Shown piece by piece: positions 12,766 to 26,113 of a DNA stretch of 64,000 nt. Position 1 is the stretch's first letter. Each line of letters opens with the position of its first letter. A model generated the notes under the pieces. It was not told the DNA's origin and did no database searches. It saw only the letters and a list, made by a program, of their open reading frames with translations. The stretch spans positions 1,299,607-1,363,606 of the forward strand of contig CP136068.1 of the NCBI GenBank assembly GCA_032622095.1, in the 5' to 3' direction. The position numbers were made by a program, and so were the translations under genes. The stretch comes from Siphonodentalium dalli. Taxonomy: Eukaryota > Mollusca > Scaphopoda > Gadilida > Siphonodentaliidae.

Positions 12766-12793
12766 TTCGGTATATACCGAAGGTATATACCTT
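12766..12793. promoter_or_regulatory. Two overlapping perfect palindromes (possible binding site or cruciform)
   Basis: TTCGGTATATACCGAA at 12766-12781 is a perfect 16-bp palindrome. It overlaps AAGGTATATACCTT at 12780-12793, a perfect 14-bp palindrome. Both contain GGTATATACC (12769-12778 and 12782-12791), so the site is also a 13-bp direct repeat. Two adjacent perfect dyads on a direct repeat could be a dimer-binding site or a transposon internal or terminal signal. No function can be assigned from sequence alone. Confidence 0.6.
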
Positions 12794-13044
12794 AAAAACA
12801 AAGCGCGCCATCCGTGCTCGCAGGGAATAAATTTCGAGCGATAACGTTTGCGTTCCCGTATAACTCTGAAGATGCCAATAACGTTGAATGGGAAACAGAC
12901 GCTCTTTATAGAGATGCGTCAAAAACAAACGCTCATTAAATAATCACTTGATTAACCCACGCCGTGCCTTTGCGGTGATTTGAGATTGGAGAACGGGTGC
13001 TCTGAGCTTCACTAAACCGCGACCACGGTCGTGTCGGTGGGATT
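12794..13044. other. Island segment with scattered short repeats, no gene
   Basis: AAAACAAACGCT at 12922-12933 is an exact second copy of 12331-12342, and a variant GAAACAGACGCT lies at 12893-12904. CGACCACGGTCG at 13020-13031 has a 5-bp inverted repeat. Nothing else is recognised. It could be the body of a non-coding element. Confidence 0.5.
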
Positions 13045-13103
13045 TGACACTTACATAGGAAGTTTGAGCTCAATATGTACACGCGTTTTGGATTCTATGA
13101 AGT
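13045..13103 (+). repeat. Third copy of the island module, next to the microsatellite
   Basis: TGACACTT (13045) followed by AAGTTTGAGCTCAAT (13060-13074) repeats the arrangement TGACACTT (12628) followed by AAGTTTGAGCTCAAT (from 12648). Downstream, GATTCTATGAAGTACACAC corresponds to GAGTCTATAAAGGACACAC after the first module. The first and third modules therefore look like diverged copies of one element end: motif, then TCTATRAAG, then ACAC and TATA. Confidence 0.65.
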
Positions 13104-13153
13104 ACACACACACACACACACATATATACGAAGTCTCAAAATATATAGTATAG
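13104..13153 (+). repeat. (AC)n microsatellite and TATA-rich tail at island right edge
   Basis: A 19-base AC run (13104-13122) is followed by TATATAC, a short spacer, and AAAATATATAGTATAGAT running into the array. A microsatellite ending in an AT-rich string at the junction is what the 3' end of a non-LTR or similar element often looks like. No poly(A) is present. That this marks the 3' end of an insertion on the + strand is inference. Confidence 0.7.
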
Positions 13154-13194
13154 ATAGGGGGGTGTTATGGAGGGAATTATAAACCATAGTGGGG

Positions 13195-14440
13195 TGTTAT
13201 GCTTGGAATTATAAACCATAGGGGGTGTTATGGTGGGAATTATAAACCATAGGGGGGTGTTATGGAGGGAATTATAAACCATAGGGGGTGTTATGGAGGG
13301 AATTATAAACCATAGGGGGTGTTATGGAGGGAATTATAAACCATAGTGGGGTGTTATGCTTGGAATTATAAACCATAGGGGGTGTTATGGAGGGAATTAT
13401 AAACCATAGGGGGTGTTATGGTGGGAATTATAAACCATAGTGGGTGTTATGGTTGGGAATTATAAACCATAGGGGGTGTTATGGAGGGAATTATAAACCA
13501 TAGTGGGTGTTATGGAGGGAATTATAAACCATAGTGGGTGTTATGGAGGGAATTATAAACCATAGGGGGTGTTATGGTGGGAATTATAAACCATAGTGGG
13601 TGTTATGGTTGGGAATTATAAACCATAGGGGGTGTTATGGAGGGAATTATAAACCATAGTGGGTGTTATGGAGGGAATTATAAACCATAGGGGGTGTTAT
13701 GCTTGGAATTATAAACCATAGGGGGTGTTATGATGGGAATTATAAACCATAGGGGGTGTTATGCTTGGAATTATAAACCATAGGGGGTGTTATGGTGGGA
13801 ATTATAAACCATAGGGGGGTGTTATGGAGGGAATTATAAACCATAGTGGGGTGTTATGGAGGGAATTTTAAACCATAGGGGGTGTTATGGAGGGAATTAT
13901 AAACCATAGGGGGGTGTTATGGAGGGAATTATAAACCATAGGGGGTGTTATGGTGGGAATTATAAACCATAGGGGGGTGTTATGGAGGGAATTATAAACC
14001 ATAGTGGGGTGTTATGGAGGGAATTATAAACCATAGGGGGTGTTATGGAGGGAATTATAAACCATAGTGGGGTGTTATGCTTGGAATTATAAACCATAGG
14101 GGGTGTTATGGAGGGAATTATAAACCATAGGGGGTGTTATGGTGGGAATTATAAACCATAGTGGGTGTTATGGTTGGGAATTATAAACCATAGGGGGTGT
14201 TATGGTGGGAATTATAAACCATAGTGGGTGTTATGGAGGGAATTATAAACCATAGGGGGTGTTATGGAGGGAATTATAAACCATAGTGGGTGTTATGGAG
14301 GGAATTATAAACCATAGGGGGTGTTATGCTTGGAATTATAAACCATAGGGGGTGTTATGGAGGGAATTATAAACCATAGGGGGTGTTATGGTGGGAATTA
14401 TAAACCATAGTGGGTGTTATGGTTGGGAATTATAAACCAT
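13195..14440 (+). repeat. GCTTGG-marked subarray right of the island
   Basis: GCTTGG units start at 13195, 13352, 13695, 13757, 14073 and 14322. The run GCTTGG, AG, TG, then a TTG slot (33-bp unit) is repeated after 13352, 14073 and 14322. The same rare unit marks 10.3-11.9 kb on the other side of the island. So the two flanks belong to one subarray that the island splits. Confidence 0.8.
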
Positions 14441-17400
14441 AGTGGGGTGTTATGGAGGGAATTATAAACCATAGTGGGTGTTATGGAGGGAATTATAAAC
14501 CATAGGGTGTGTTATGGAGGGAATTATAAACCATAGTGGGTGTTATGGAGGGAATTATAAACCATATGGGGTGTTATGGAGGGAATTATAAACCATAGGG
14601 GGTGTTATGGTGGGAAATATAAACCATAGTGGGTGTTATGGAGGGAATTATAAACCATAGGGGGTGTTATGATGGGAATTATAAACCATAGTGGGTGTTA
14701 TGGAGGGAATTATAAACCATAGGGGGTGTTATGGAGGGAATTATAAACCATAGTGGGTGTTATGGAGGGAATTATAAACCATAGTGGGGTGTTATGGAGG
14801 GAATTATAAACCATAGGGGGTGTTATGGTTGGGAATTATAAACCATAGGGGGTGTTATGGTGGGAATTATAAACCATAGGGGGGTGTTATGGAGGGAATT
14901 ATAAACCATATGGGATGTTATGGAGGGAATTATCAACCATAGGGGGTGTTATGGAGGGAATTATAAACCATAGTGGGTGTTATGGTGGGAATTATAAACC
15001 ATAGTGGGTGTTATGGAGGGAATTATAAACCATAGGGGGTGTTATGGAGGGAATTATAAACCATAGGGGGTGTTATGGTGGGAATTATAAACCATAGGGG
15101 GTGTTATGGAGGGAATTATAAACCATAGGGGGTGTTATGGAGGGAATTATAAACCATAGGGGGTGTTATGGAGGGAATTATAAACCATAGGGGGTGTTAT
15201 GGAGGGAATTATAAACCATAGGGGGTGTTATGGAGGGAATTATAAACCATAGGGGGTGTTATGGTGGGAATTATAAACCATAGGGGGTGTTATGGAGGGA
15301 ATTATAAACCATAGTGGGGTGTTATGGAGGGAATTATAAACCATAGTGGGTGTTATGGAGGGAATTTTAAACCATAGTGGGTGTTATGGAGGGAATTATA
15401 AACCATAGGGGGTGTTATGGAGGGAATTATAAACCATAGGGGGTGTTATGGAGGGAATTATAAACCATAGGGGGTGTTATGGAGGGAATTATAAACCATA
15501 GGGGGTGTTATGGATGGGAATTATAAACCATAGTGGGTGTTATGGTGGGAATTATAAACCATAGGGGGGTGTTATGGAGGGAATTATAAACCATAGGGGG
15601 TGTTATGGTGGGAATTATAAACCATAGGGGGGTGTTATGGAGGGAATTATAAACCATAGGGGGTGTTATGGAGGGAATTATAAACCATAGTGGGTGTTAT
15701 GGAGGGAATTATAAACCATAGGGGGTGTTATGGTGGGAATTATAAACCATAGGGGGTGTTATGGTGGGAATTATAAACCATAGGGGGTGCTATGGAGGGA
15801 ATTATAAACCATAGTGGGTGTTATGGAGGGAATTATAAACCATAGGGGGGTGTTATGGAGGGAATTATAAACCATAGTGGGTGTTATGGAGGGAATTATA
15901 AACCATAGGGGGTGTTATGGAGGGAATTATAAACCATAGTGGGTGTTATGGAGGGAATTATAAACCATAGTGGGTGTTATGGTGGGAATTATAAACCATA
16001 GTGGGTGTTATGGAGGGAATTATAAACCATAGGGGGTGTTATGGAGGGAATTATAAACCATAGTGGGTGTTATGGTGGGAATTATAAACCATAGTGGGTG
16101 TTATGGAGGGAATTATAAACCATAGGGGGTGTTATGGAGGGAATTATAAACCATAAGGGGTGTTATGGTGGGAATTATAAACCATAGGGGGTGTTATGGA
16201 GGGAATTATAAACCATAGGGGGGTGTTATGGTGGGAATTATAAACCATAGGGGGTGTTATGGAGGGAATTATAAACCATAGGGGGTGTTATGGAGGGAAT
16301 TATAAACCATAGGGGGTGTTATGGAGGGAATTATAAACCATAGGGGGTGTTATGGTGGGAATTATAAACCATAGTGGGTGTTATGGTGAGAATTATCAAC
16401 CATAGGGTGTGTTATGGAGGGAATTATAAACCATAGTGGGTGTTATGGAGGGAATTATAAACCATAGTGGGTGTTATGGAGGGAATTATAAACCATAGGG
16501 TGTGTTATGGTGGGAATTATAAACCATAGGGGGGTGTTATGGAGGGAATTATAAACCATAGTGGGTGTTATGGAGGGAATTATAAACCATAGGGGGGTGT
16601 TATGGAGGGAATTATCAACCATAGGGGGTGTTATGGAGGGAATTATAAACCATAGTGGGGTGTTATGGAGGGAATTATAAACCATAGTGGGTGTTATGGA
16701 GGGAATTATAAACCATAGGGGGGTGTTATGGTGGGAATTATAAACCATAGTGGGGTGTTATGGAGGGAATTATAAACCATAGGGGGGTGTTATGGAGGGA
16801 ATTATAAACCATAGTGGGTGTTATGGTGGGAATTATAAACCATAGTGGGGTGTTATGGAGGGAATTATAAACCATAGTGGGTGTTATGGATGGAATTATA
16901 AACCATAGTGGGTGTTATGGAGGGAATTATAAACCATAGTGGGTGTTATGGAGGGAATTATAAACCATAGTGGGTGTTATGGATGGAATTATAAACCATA
17001 GGGGGTGTTATGGAGGGAATTATAAACCATAGGGGGTGTTATGGAGGGAATTATAAACCATAGTGGGTGTTATGGTGGGAATTATTAACCATAGGGGGGG
17101 TGTTATGGAGGGAATTATAAACCATAGTGGGTGTTATGGAGGGAATTATAAACCATAGTGGGGTGTTATGGAGGGAATTATAAACCATAGGGGGTGTTAT
17201 GGAGGGAATTATAAACCATAGGGGGTGTTATGCTTGGAATTATAAACCATAGGGGGTGTTATGGAGGGAATTATAAACCATTGTGGGTGTTATGGAGGGA
17301 ATTATAAACCATAGGGGGTGTTATGGAGGGAATTATAAACCATAGGGGGGTGTTATGGAGGGAATTATAAACCATAGTGGGTGTTATGGTGGGAATTATA

Positions 17401-19997
17401 AACCATAGTGGGTGTTATGGAGGGAATTATAAACCATAGGGGGGTGTTATGGAGGGAATTATAAACCATAGTGGGTGTTATGGAGGGAATTATAAACCAT
17501 AGTGGGTGTTATGGAGGGAATTATAAACCATAGTGGGGTGTTATGGAGGGAATTATAAACCATAGTGGGGTGTTATGGAGGGAATTATAAACCATAGTGG
17601 GGTGTTATGATGGGAATTATAAACCATAGTGGGGTGTTATGGAGGGAATTATAAACCATAGTGGGGTGTTATGGTGGGAATTATAAACCATAGGGGGGTG
17701 TTATGGGGGGAATTATAAACCATAGTGGGTGTTATGGAGGGAATTATAAACCATAGTGGGTGTTATGGAGGGAATTATAAACCATAGGGGGTGTTATGGA
17801 GGGAATTATAAACCATAGGGGGTGTTATGGAGGGAATTATAAACCATAGGGGGTGTTATGGAGGGAATTATAAACCATAGTGGGTGTTATGGAGGGAATT
17901 ATAAACCATAGGGGGTGTTATGGTGGGAATTATAAACCATAGGGGGTGTTATGGAGGGAATTATAAACCATAGGGGGTGTTATGGAGGGAATTATAAACC
18001 ATAGTGGGTGTTATGGAGGGAATTATAAACCATAGGGGGTGTTATGGAGGGAATTATAAACCATAGGGGGTGTTATGGAGGGAATTATAAACCATAGGGG
18101 GTGTTATGGTGGGAATTATAAACCATAGTGGGGTGTTATGGAGGGAATTATAAACCATAGTGGGTGTTATGGAGGGAATTATAAACCATAGGGGGTGTTA
18201 TGGTGGGAATTATAAACCATAGGGGGTGTTATGGAGGGAATTATAAACCATAGTGGGTGTTATGGAGGGAATTATAAACCATAGTGGGTGTTATGGAGGG
18301 AATTATAAACCATAGTGGGTGTTATGGATGGAATTATAAACCATAGGGGGTGTTATGGAGGGAATTATAAACCATAGGGGGTGTTATGGAGGGAATTATA
18401 AACCATAGGGGGTGTTATGGAGGGAATTATAAACCATAGTGGGTGTTATGGAGGGAATTATAAACCATAGTGGGTGTTATGGATGGGAATTATAAACCAT
18501 AGTGGGTGTTATGGATGGAATTATAAACCATAGTGGGGTGTTATGGTGGGAATTATAAACCATAGGGGGGTGTTATGGAGGGAATTATAAACCATAGTGG
18601 GTGTTATGGATGGGAATTATAAACCATAGTGGGTGTTATGGATGGAATTATAAACCATAGGGGGTGTTATGGAGGGAATTATAAACCATAGGGGGGTGTT
18701 ATGGAGGGAATTATAAACCATAGTGGGTGTTATGGTGGGAATTATAAACCATAGGGGGGTGTTATGGAGGCAATTATAAACCATAGTGGGTGTTATGGAT
18801 GGGAATTATAAACCATAGGGGGGTGTTATGGATGGAATTATAAACCATAGGGGGTGTTATGGAGGGAATTATAAACCATAGGGGGTGTTATGGAGGGAAT
18901 TATAAACCATAGGGGGTGTTATGGATGGAATTATAAACCATAGGGGGTGTTATGGAGGGAATTATAAACCATAGGGGGTGTTATGGATGGAATTATAAAC
19001 CATAGGGGGTGTTATGGAGGGAATTATAAACCATAGGGGGTGTTATGGATGGAATTATAAACCATAGGGGGTGTTATGGAGGGAATTATAAACCATAGTG
19101 GGGTGTTATGGATGGAATTATAAACCATAGGGGGTGTTATGGAGGGAATTATAAACCATAGGGGGTGTTATGGAGGGAATTATAAACCATTGGGGGTGTT
19201 ATGGATGGAATTATAAACCATAGTGGGTGTTATGGATGGAAATTATAAACCATAGTGGGGTGTTATGGATGGGAATTATAAACCATAGTGGGTGTTATGG
19301 ATGGAATTATAAACCATAGGGGGTGTTATGGATGGAATTATAAACCATAGTGGGTGTTATGGATGGAATTATAAACCATAGGGGGTGTTATGGAGGGAAT
19401 TATAAACCATAGGGGGTGTTATGGAGGGAATTATAAACCATAGGGGGTGTTATGGATGGAATTATAAACCATAGTGGGTGTTATGGATGGGAATTATAAA
19501 CCATAGTGGGGTGTTATGGATGGGAATTATAAACCATAGTGGGTGTTATGGATGGAATTATAAACCATAGGGGGTGTTATGGAGGGAATTATAAACCATA
19601 GTGGGTGTTATGGATGGGAATTATAAACCATAGGGGGTGTTATGGTGGGAATTATAAACCATAGGGGGTGTTATGGAGGGAATTATAAACCATAGGGGGT
19701 GTTATGGTGGGAATTATAAACCATAGTGGGGTGTTATGGAGGGAATTATAAACCATAGTGGGTGTTATGGTGGGAATTATAAACCATAGGGGGTGTTATG
19801 GAGGGAATTATAAACCATAGGGGGTGTTATGGTGGGAATTATAAACCATAGGGGGTGTTATGGATGGAATTATAAACCATAGTGGGGTGCTATGGAGGGA
19901 ATTATAAACCATAGTGGGGTGTTATGGTGGGAATTATAAACCATAGTGGGTGTTATGGAGGGAATTATAAACCATAGTGTGTGTTATGGAGGGAATT

Positions 19998-22900
19998 ATA
20001 AACCATAGGGGGTGTTATGGTGGGAATTATAAACCATAGGGGGTGTTATGGAGGGAATTATAAACCATAGTGGGTGTTATGGTGGGAATTATAAACCATA
20101 GGGGGTGTTATGGAGGGAATTATAAACCATAGTGGGTGTTATGGTGGGAATTATAAACCATAGGGGGTGTTATGGAGGGAATTATAAACCATAGGGGGTG
20201 TTATGGTGGGAATTATAAACCATAGGGGGTGTTATGGAGGGAATTATAAACCATAGTGGGTGTTATGGAGGGAATTATAAACCATAGTGGGGTGTTATGG
20301 ATGGAATTATAAACCATAGTGGGTGTTATGGATGGAATTATAAACCATAGGGGGTGTTATGGAGGGAATTATAAACCATAGTGGGTGTTATGGTGGGAAT
20401 TATAAACCATAGTGGGTGTTATGGAGGGAATTATAAACCATAGGGGTGTTATGGAGGGAATTATAAACCATAGTGGGTGTTATGGATGGGAATTATAAAC
20501 CATAGTGGGTGTTATGGTGGGAATTATAAACCATAGTGGGTGTTATGGTGGGAATTATAAACCATAGTGGGTGTTATGGAGGGAATTATAAACCATAGGG
20601 GGTGTTATGGATGGAATTATAAACCATAGGGGGTGTTATGGTGGGAATTATAAACCATAGGGGGGTGTTATGGAGTAAATTATAAACCATAGGGGGGTGT
20701 TATGGAGGGAATTATAAACCATAGGGGGTGTTATGGAGGGAATTATAAACCATAGTGGGTGTTATGGATGGGAATTATAAACCATAGTGGGTGTTATGGT
20801 GGGAATTATAAACCATAGTGGGGTGTTATGGAGGGAATTATAAACCATAGGGGGTGTTATGGATGGAATTATAAACCATAGGGGGGTGTTATGGTGGGAA
20901 TTATAAACCATAGGGGGTGTTATGGATGGAATTATAAACCATAGTGGGGTGTTATGGAGGGAATTATAAACCATAGTGGGTGTTATGGAGGGAATTATAA
21001 ACCATAGGGGGGTGTTATGGTGGGAATTATAAACCATAGGGGGTGTTATGGATGGAATTATAAACCATAGTGGGGTGTTATGGAGGGAATTATAAACCAT
21101 AGTGGGTGTTATGGATGGAATTATAAACCATAGGGGGGTGTTATGGTGGGAATTATAAACCATAGGGGGTGTTATGGATGGAATTATAAACCATAGTGGG
21201 GTGTTATGGAGGGAATTATAAACCATAGTGGGTGTTATGGAGGGAATTATAAACCATAGTGGGTGTTATGGAGGGAATTATAAACCATAGTGGGGTGTTA
21301 TGGAGGGAATTATAAACCATAGTGGGTGTTATGGATGGAATTATAAACCATAGTGGGGTGTTATGGATGGAATTATAAACCATAGGGGGGTGTTATGGTG
21401 GGAATTATAAACCATAGGGGGTGTTATGGATGGAATTATAAACCATAGTGGGTGTTATGGATGGAATTATAAACCATAGTGGGGTGTTATGGATGGAATT
21501 ATAAACCATAGTGGGTGTTATGGAGGGAATTATAAACCATAGTGGGTGTTATGGAGGGAATTATAAACCATAGTGGGTGTTATGGATGGGAATTATAAAC
21601 CATAGGGGGGTGTTATGGAGGGAATTATAAACCATAGGGGGTGTTATGGAGGGAATTATAAACCATAGTGGGTGTTATGGAGGGAATTATAAACCATAGT
21701 GGGTGTTATGGAGGGAATTATAAACCATAGTGGGGTGTTATGGAGGGAATTATAAACCATAGTGGGTGTTATGGAGGGAATTATAAACCATAGGGGGTGT
21801 TATGGAGGGAATTATAAACCATAGGGGGGTGTTATGGAGGGAATTATAAACCATAGGGGGTGTTATGGATGGAATTATAAACCATAGTGGGTGTTATGGA
21901 TGGAATTATAAACCATAGGGGGGTGTTATGGATGGAATTATAAACCATAGGGGGTGTTATGGATGGAATTATAAACCATAGGGGGTGTTATGGAGGGAAT
22001 TATAAACCATAGGGGGTGTTATGGATGGAATTATAAACCATAGTGGGGTGTTATGGAGGGAATTATAAACCATAGTGGGTGTTATGGATGGAATTATAAA
22101 CCATAGGGGGTGTTATGGAGGGAATTATAAACCATAGTGGGTGTTATGGAGGGAATTATAAACCATAGTGGGTGTTATGGAGGGAATTATAAACCATAGG
22201 GGGGTGTTATGGATGGAATTATAAACCATAGTGGGGTGTTATGGAGGGAATTATAAACCATAGGGGGTGTTATGGATGGAATTATAAACCATAGGGGGGT
22301 GTTATGGATGGAATTATAAACCATAGTGGGTGTTATGGAGGGAATTATAAACCATAGTGGGTGTTATGGATGGAATTATAAACCATAGTGGGTGTTATGG
22401 AGGGAATTATAAACCATAGTGGGTGTTATGGAGGGAATTATAAACCATAGTGGGTGTTATGGAGGGAATTATAAACCATAGGGGGGTGTTATGGATGGAA
22501 TTATAAACCATAGGGGGTGTTATGGAGGGAATTATAAACCATAGTGGGGTGTTATGGGGGAATTATCAACCATATGGTGTTATGGTGGGAATTATCAACC
22601 ATATGGTGTTATGGATGGAATTATAAACCATAGGGGGTGTTATGGATGGAATTATAAACCATAGGGGGTGTTATGGAGGGAATTATAAACCATAGGGGGT
22701 GTTATGGATGGAATTATAAACCATAGTGGGTGTTATGGATGGAATTATAAACCATAGGGGGTGTTATGGATGGAATTATAAACCATAGGGGGGTGTTATG
22801 GAGGGAATTATAAACCATAGGGGGGTGTTATGGAGGGAATTATAAACCATAGGGGGGTGTTATGGAGGGAATTATAAACCATAGGGGGGTGTTATGGAGG

Positions 22901-23510
22901 GAATTATAAACCATAGGGGGTGTTATGGAGGGAATTATAAACCATAGGGGGGTGTTATGGATGGAATTATAAACCATAGGGGGGTGTTATGGAGGGAATT
23001 ATAAACCATAGGGGGTGTTATGGATGGAATTATAAACCATAGTGGGTGTTATGGATGGAATTATAAACCATAGGGGGTGTTATGGATGGAATTATAAACC
23101 ATAGGGGGGTGTTATGGAGGGAATTATAAACCATAGTGGGGTGTTATGGTGGGAATTATAAACCATAGGGGGTGTTATGGATGGGAATTATAAACCATAG
23201 TGGGGTGTTATGGATGGGAATTATAAACCATAGGGGGTGTTATGGAGGGAATTATAAACCATAGTGGGTGTTATGGATGGAATTATAAACCATAGGGGGT
23301 GTTATGGAGGGAATTATAAACCATAGTGGGTGTTATGGATGGAATTATAAACCATAGGGGGTGTTATGGATGGGAATTATAAACCATAGGGGGTGTTATG
23401 GAGGGAATTATAAACCATAGTGGGGTGTTATGGATGGAATTATAAACCATAGTGGGTGTTATGGAGGGAATTATAAACCATAGTGGGTGTTATGGATGGA
23501 ATTATAAACC
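19998..23510 (+). repeat. Long-range duplication, copy B
   Basis: This is the second copy of the block at 6090-9510, in direct orientation about 14 kb away. It keeps the paired AATTATCAACCATATGG units (CATATGGTGT at 22571, against 8571 in copy A). It differs by whole-unit gains (net three units), by G-run length changes, and by rare substitutions such as GGAGTAAATT near 20683. The island at 12035-13153 lies between the two copies but is in neither. Confidence 0.88.
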
Positions 23511-26113
23511 ATAGGGGGTGTTATGGAGGGAATTATAAACCATAGGGGGTGTTATGGAGGGAATTATAAACCATAGGTGGTGTTATGGAGGGAATTATAA
23601 ACCATAGGGGGTGTTATGGATGGAATTATAAACCATAGGGGGTGTTATGGAGGGAATTATAAACCATAGGGGGTGTTATGGATGGAATTATAAACCATAG
23701 GGGGGTGTTATGGAGGGAATTATAAACCATAGGGGGTGTTATGGAGGGAATTATAAACCATAGTGGGTGTTATGGAGGGAATTATAAACCATAGTGGGTG
23801 TTATGGTGGGAATTATAAACCATAGGGGGTGTTATGGATGGAATTATAAACCATAGTGGGTGTTATGGATGGAATTATAAACCATAGGGGGTGTTATGGA
23901 TGGAATTATAAACCATAGGGGGTGTTATGGATGGAATTATAAACCATAGGGGGTGTTATGGATGGAATTATAAACCATAGGGGGTGTTATGGATGGAATT
24001 ATAAACCATAGGGGGTGTTATGGATGGAATTATAAACCATAGTGGGTGTTATGGTGGGAATTATAAACCATAGTGGGTGTTATGGATGGAATTATAAACC
24101 ATAGGGGGTGTTATGGTGAGAATTATCAACCATAGTGGGGTGTTATGGATGGAATTATTAACCATAGGGGGTGTTATGGAGGGAATTATAAACCATAGTG
24201 GGTGTTATGGAGGGAATTATCAACCATAGTGGGGTGTTATGGATGGGAATTATAAACCATAGTGGGTGTTATGGAGGGAATTATAAACCATAGTGGGTGT
24301 TATGGATGGAATTATAAACCATAGTGGGTGTTATGGATGGAATTATAAACCATAGTGGGGTGTTATGGATGGAATTATAAACCATAGGGGGTGTTATGGA
24401 GGGAATTATAAACCATAGGGGGTGTTATGGAGGGAATTATTAACCATAGGGGGTGTTATGGAGGGAATTATAAACCATAGTGGGTGTTATGGAGGGAATT
24501 ATAAACCATAGTGGGTGTTATGGATGGAATTATAAACCATAGGGGGTGTTATGGATGGGAATTATAAACCATAGTGGGTGTTATGGAGGGAATTATAAAC
24601 CATGGGGGGTGTTATGGAGGGAATTATAAACCATAGGGGGGTGTTATGGAGGGAATTATAAACCATAGTGGGTGTTATGGTGGGAATTATAAACCATAGT
24701 GGGTGTTATGGATGGAATTATAAACCATAGTGGGTGTTATGGATGGAATTATAAACCATAGTGGGTGTTATGGAGGGAATTATAAACCATAGTGGGTGTT
24801 ATGGAGGGAATTATAAACCATAGTGGGTGTTATGGAGGGAATTATAAACCATAGTGGGTGTTATGGTGGGAATTATAAACCATAGGGGGTGTTATGGATG
24901 GAATTATAAACCATAGTGGGTGTTATGGATGGAATTATAAACCATAGTGGGTGTTATGGAGGGAATTATAAACCATAGTGGGTGTTATGGAGGGAATTAT
25001 AAACCATAGTGGGTGTTATGGAGGGAATTATAAACCATAGTGGGTGTTATGGTGGGAATTATAAACCATAGGGGGTGTTATGGATGGAATTATAAACCAT
25101 AGTGGGTGTTATGGATGGGAATTATAAACCATAGTGGGTGTTATGGATGGGAATTATAAACCATAGTGGGTGTTATGGATGGAATTATAAACCATAGTGG
25201 GTGTTATGGATGGAATTATAAACCATAGTGGGTGTTATGGAGGGAATTATAAACCATAGTGGGTGTTATGGAGGGAATTATAAACCATAGTGGGTGTTAT
25301 GGAGGGAATTATAAACCATAGTGGGGTGTTATGGAGGGAATTATAAACCATAGGGGGGTGTTATGGATGGAATTATAAACCATAGGGGGGTGTTATGGAT
25401 GGAATTATAAACCATAGTGGGTGTTATGGTGGGAATTATAAACCATAGTGGGTGTTATGGATGGGAATTATAAACCATAGTGGGGTGTTATGGAGGGAAT
25501 TATAAACCATAGGGGGTGTTATGGAGGGAATTATAAACCATAGTGGGTGTTATGGAGGGAATTATAAACCATAGGGGGTGTTATGGTGGGAATTATAAAC
25601 CATAGGGGGTGTTATGGAGGGAATTATAAACCATAGTGGGTGTTATGGAGGGAATTATAAACCATAGTGGGGTGTTATGGATGGAATTATAAACCATAGT
25701 GGGGTGTTATGGATGGAATTATAAACCATAGGGGGTGTTATGGAGGGAATTATAAACCATAGGGGGTGTTATGGTGGGAATTATAAACCATAGGGGGTGT
25801 TATGGAGGGAATTATAAACCATAGGGGGTGTTATGGAGGGAATTATAAACCATAGTGGGGTGTTATGGATGGGAATTATAAACCATAGGGGGGTGTTATG
25901 GAGGGAATTATTAACCATAGGGGGTGTTATGGTGGGAATTATAAACCGTAGGGGGTGTTATGGAGGGAATTATAAACCATAGAGGGTGTTATGGAGGGAA
26001 TTATAAACCATAGTGGGGTGTTATGGAGGGAATTATAAACCATAGGGGGGTGTTATGGATGGAATTATAAACCATAGTGGGTGTTATGGAGGGAATTATA
26101 AACCATAGTGGGG

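Larger units (their letters stand above)
12035..13153. other. Unique-sequence island interrupting the satellite
   Basis: About 1,119 bp here bear no resemblance to the satellite unit. Left of it the last unit reads ATAAACCA and then departs into CTAGCAGG. Right of it the array resumes within ATAG followed by five G. Composition is mixed: a T-rich stretch at the left, then more balanced sequence, then a CA microsatellite and a TATA-rich tail. No convincing gene is present; the only open frames are two overlapping minus-strand ones of 65 and 79 codons with low-complexity repeated content. It could be a solo or truncated mobile element, a composite of several, or a remnant of flanking DNA captured by the array. 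I cannot name a family. Confidence 0.85.

Noticed and set aside
12961-13044. tRNA-like or other structured RNA gene near the CGACCACGGTCG dyad
   Set aside because: I could not find a cloverleaf, A/B boxes or a Pol III terminator in proper spacing; the dyad alone is too short.
12035-13153. Complete DNA transposon or Helitron
   Set aside because: No matching terminal inverted repeats at the two edges, no transposase or helicase frame, and no clear target duplication beyond TAG, which is in every unit of the array.
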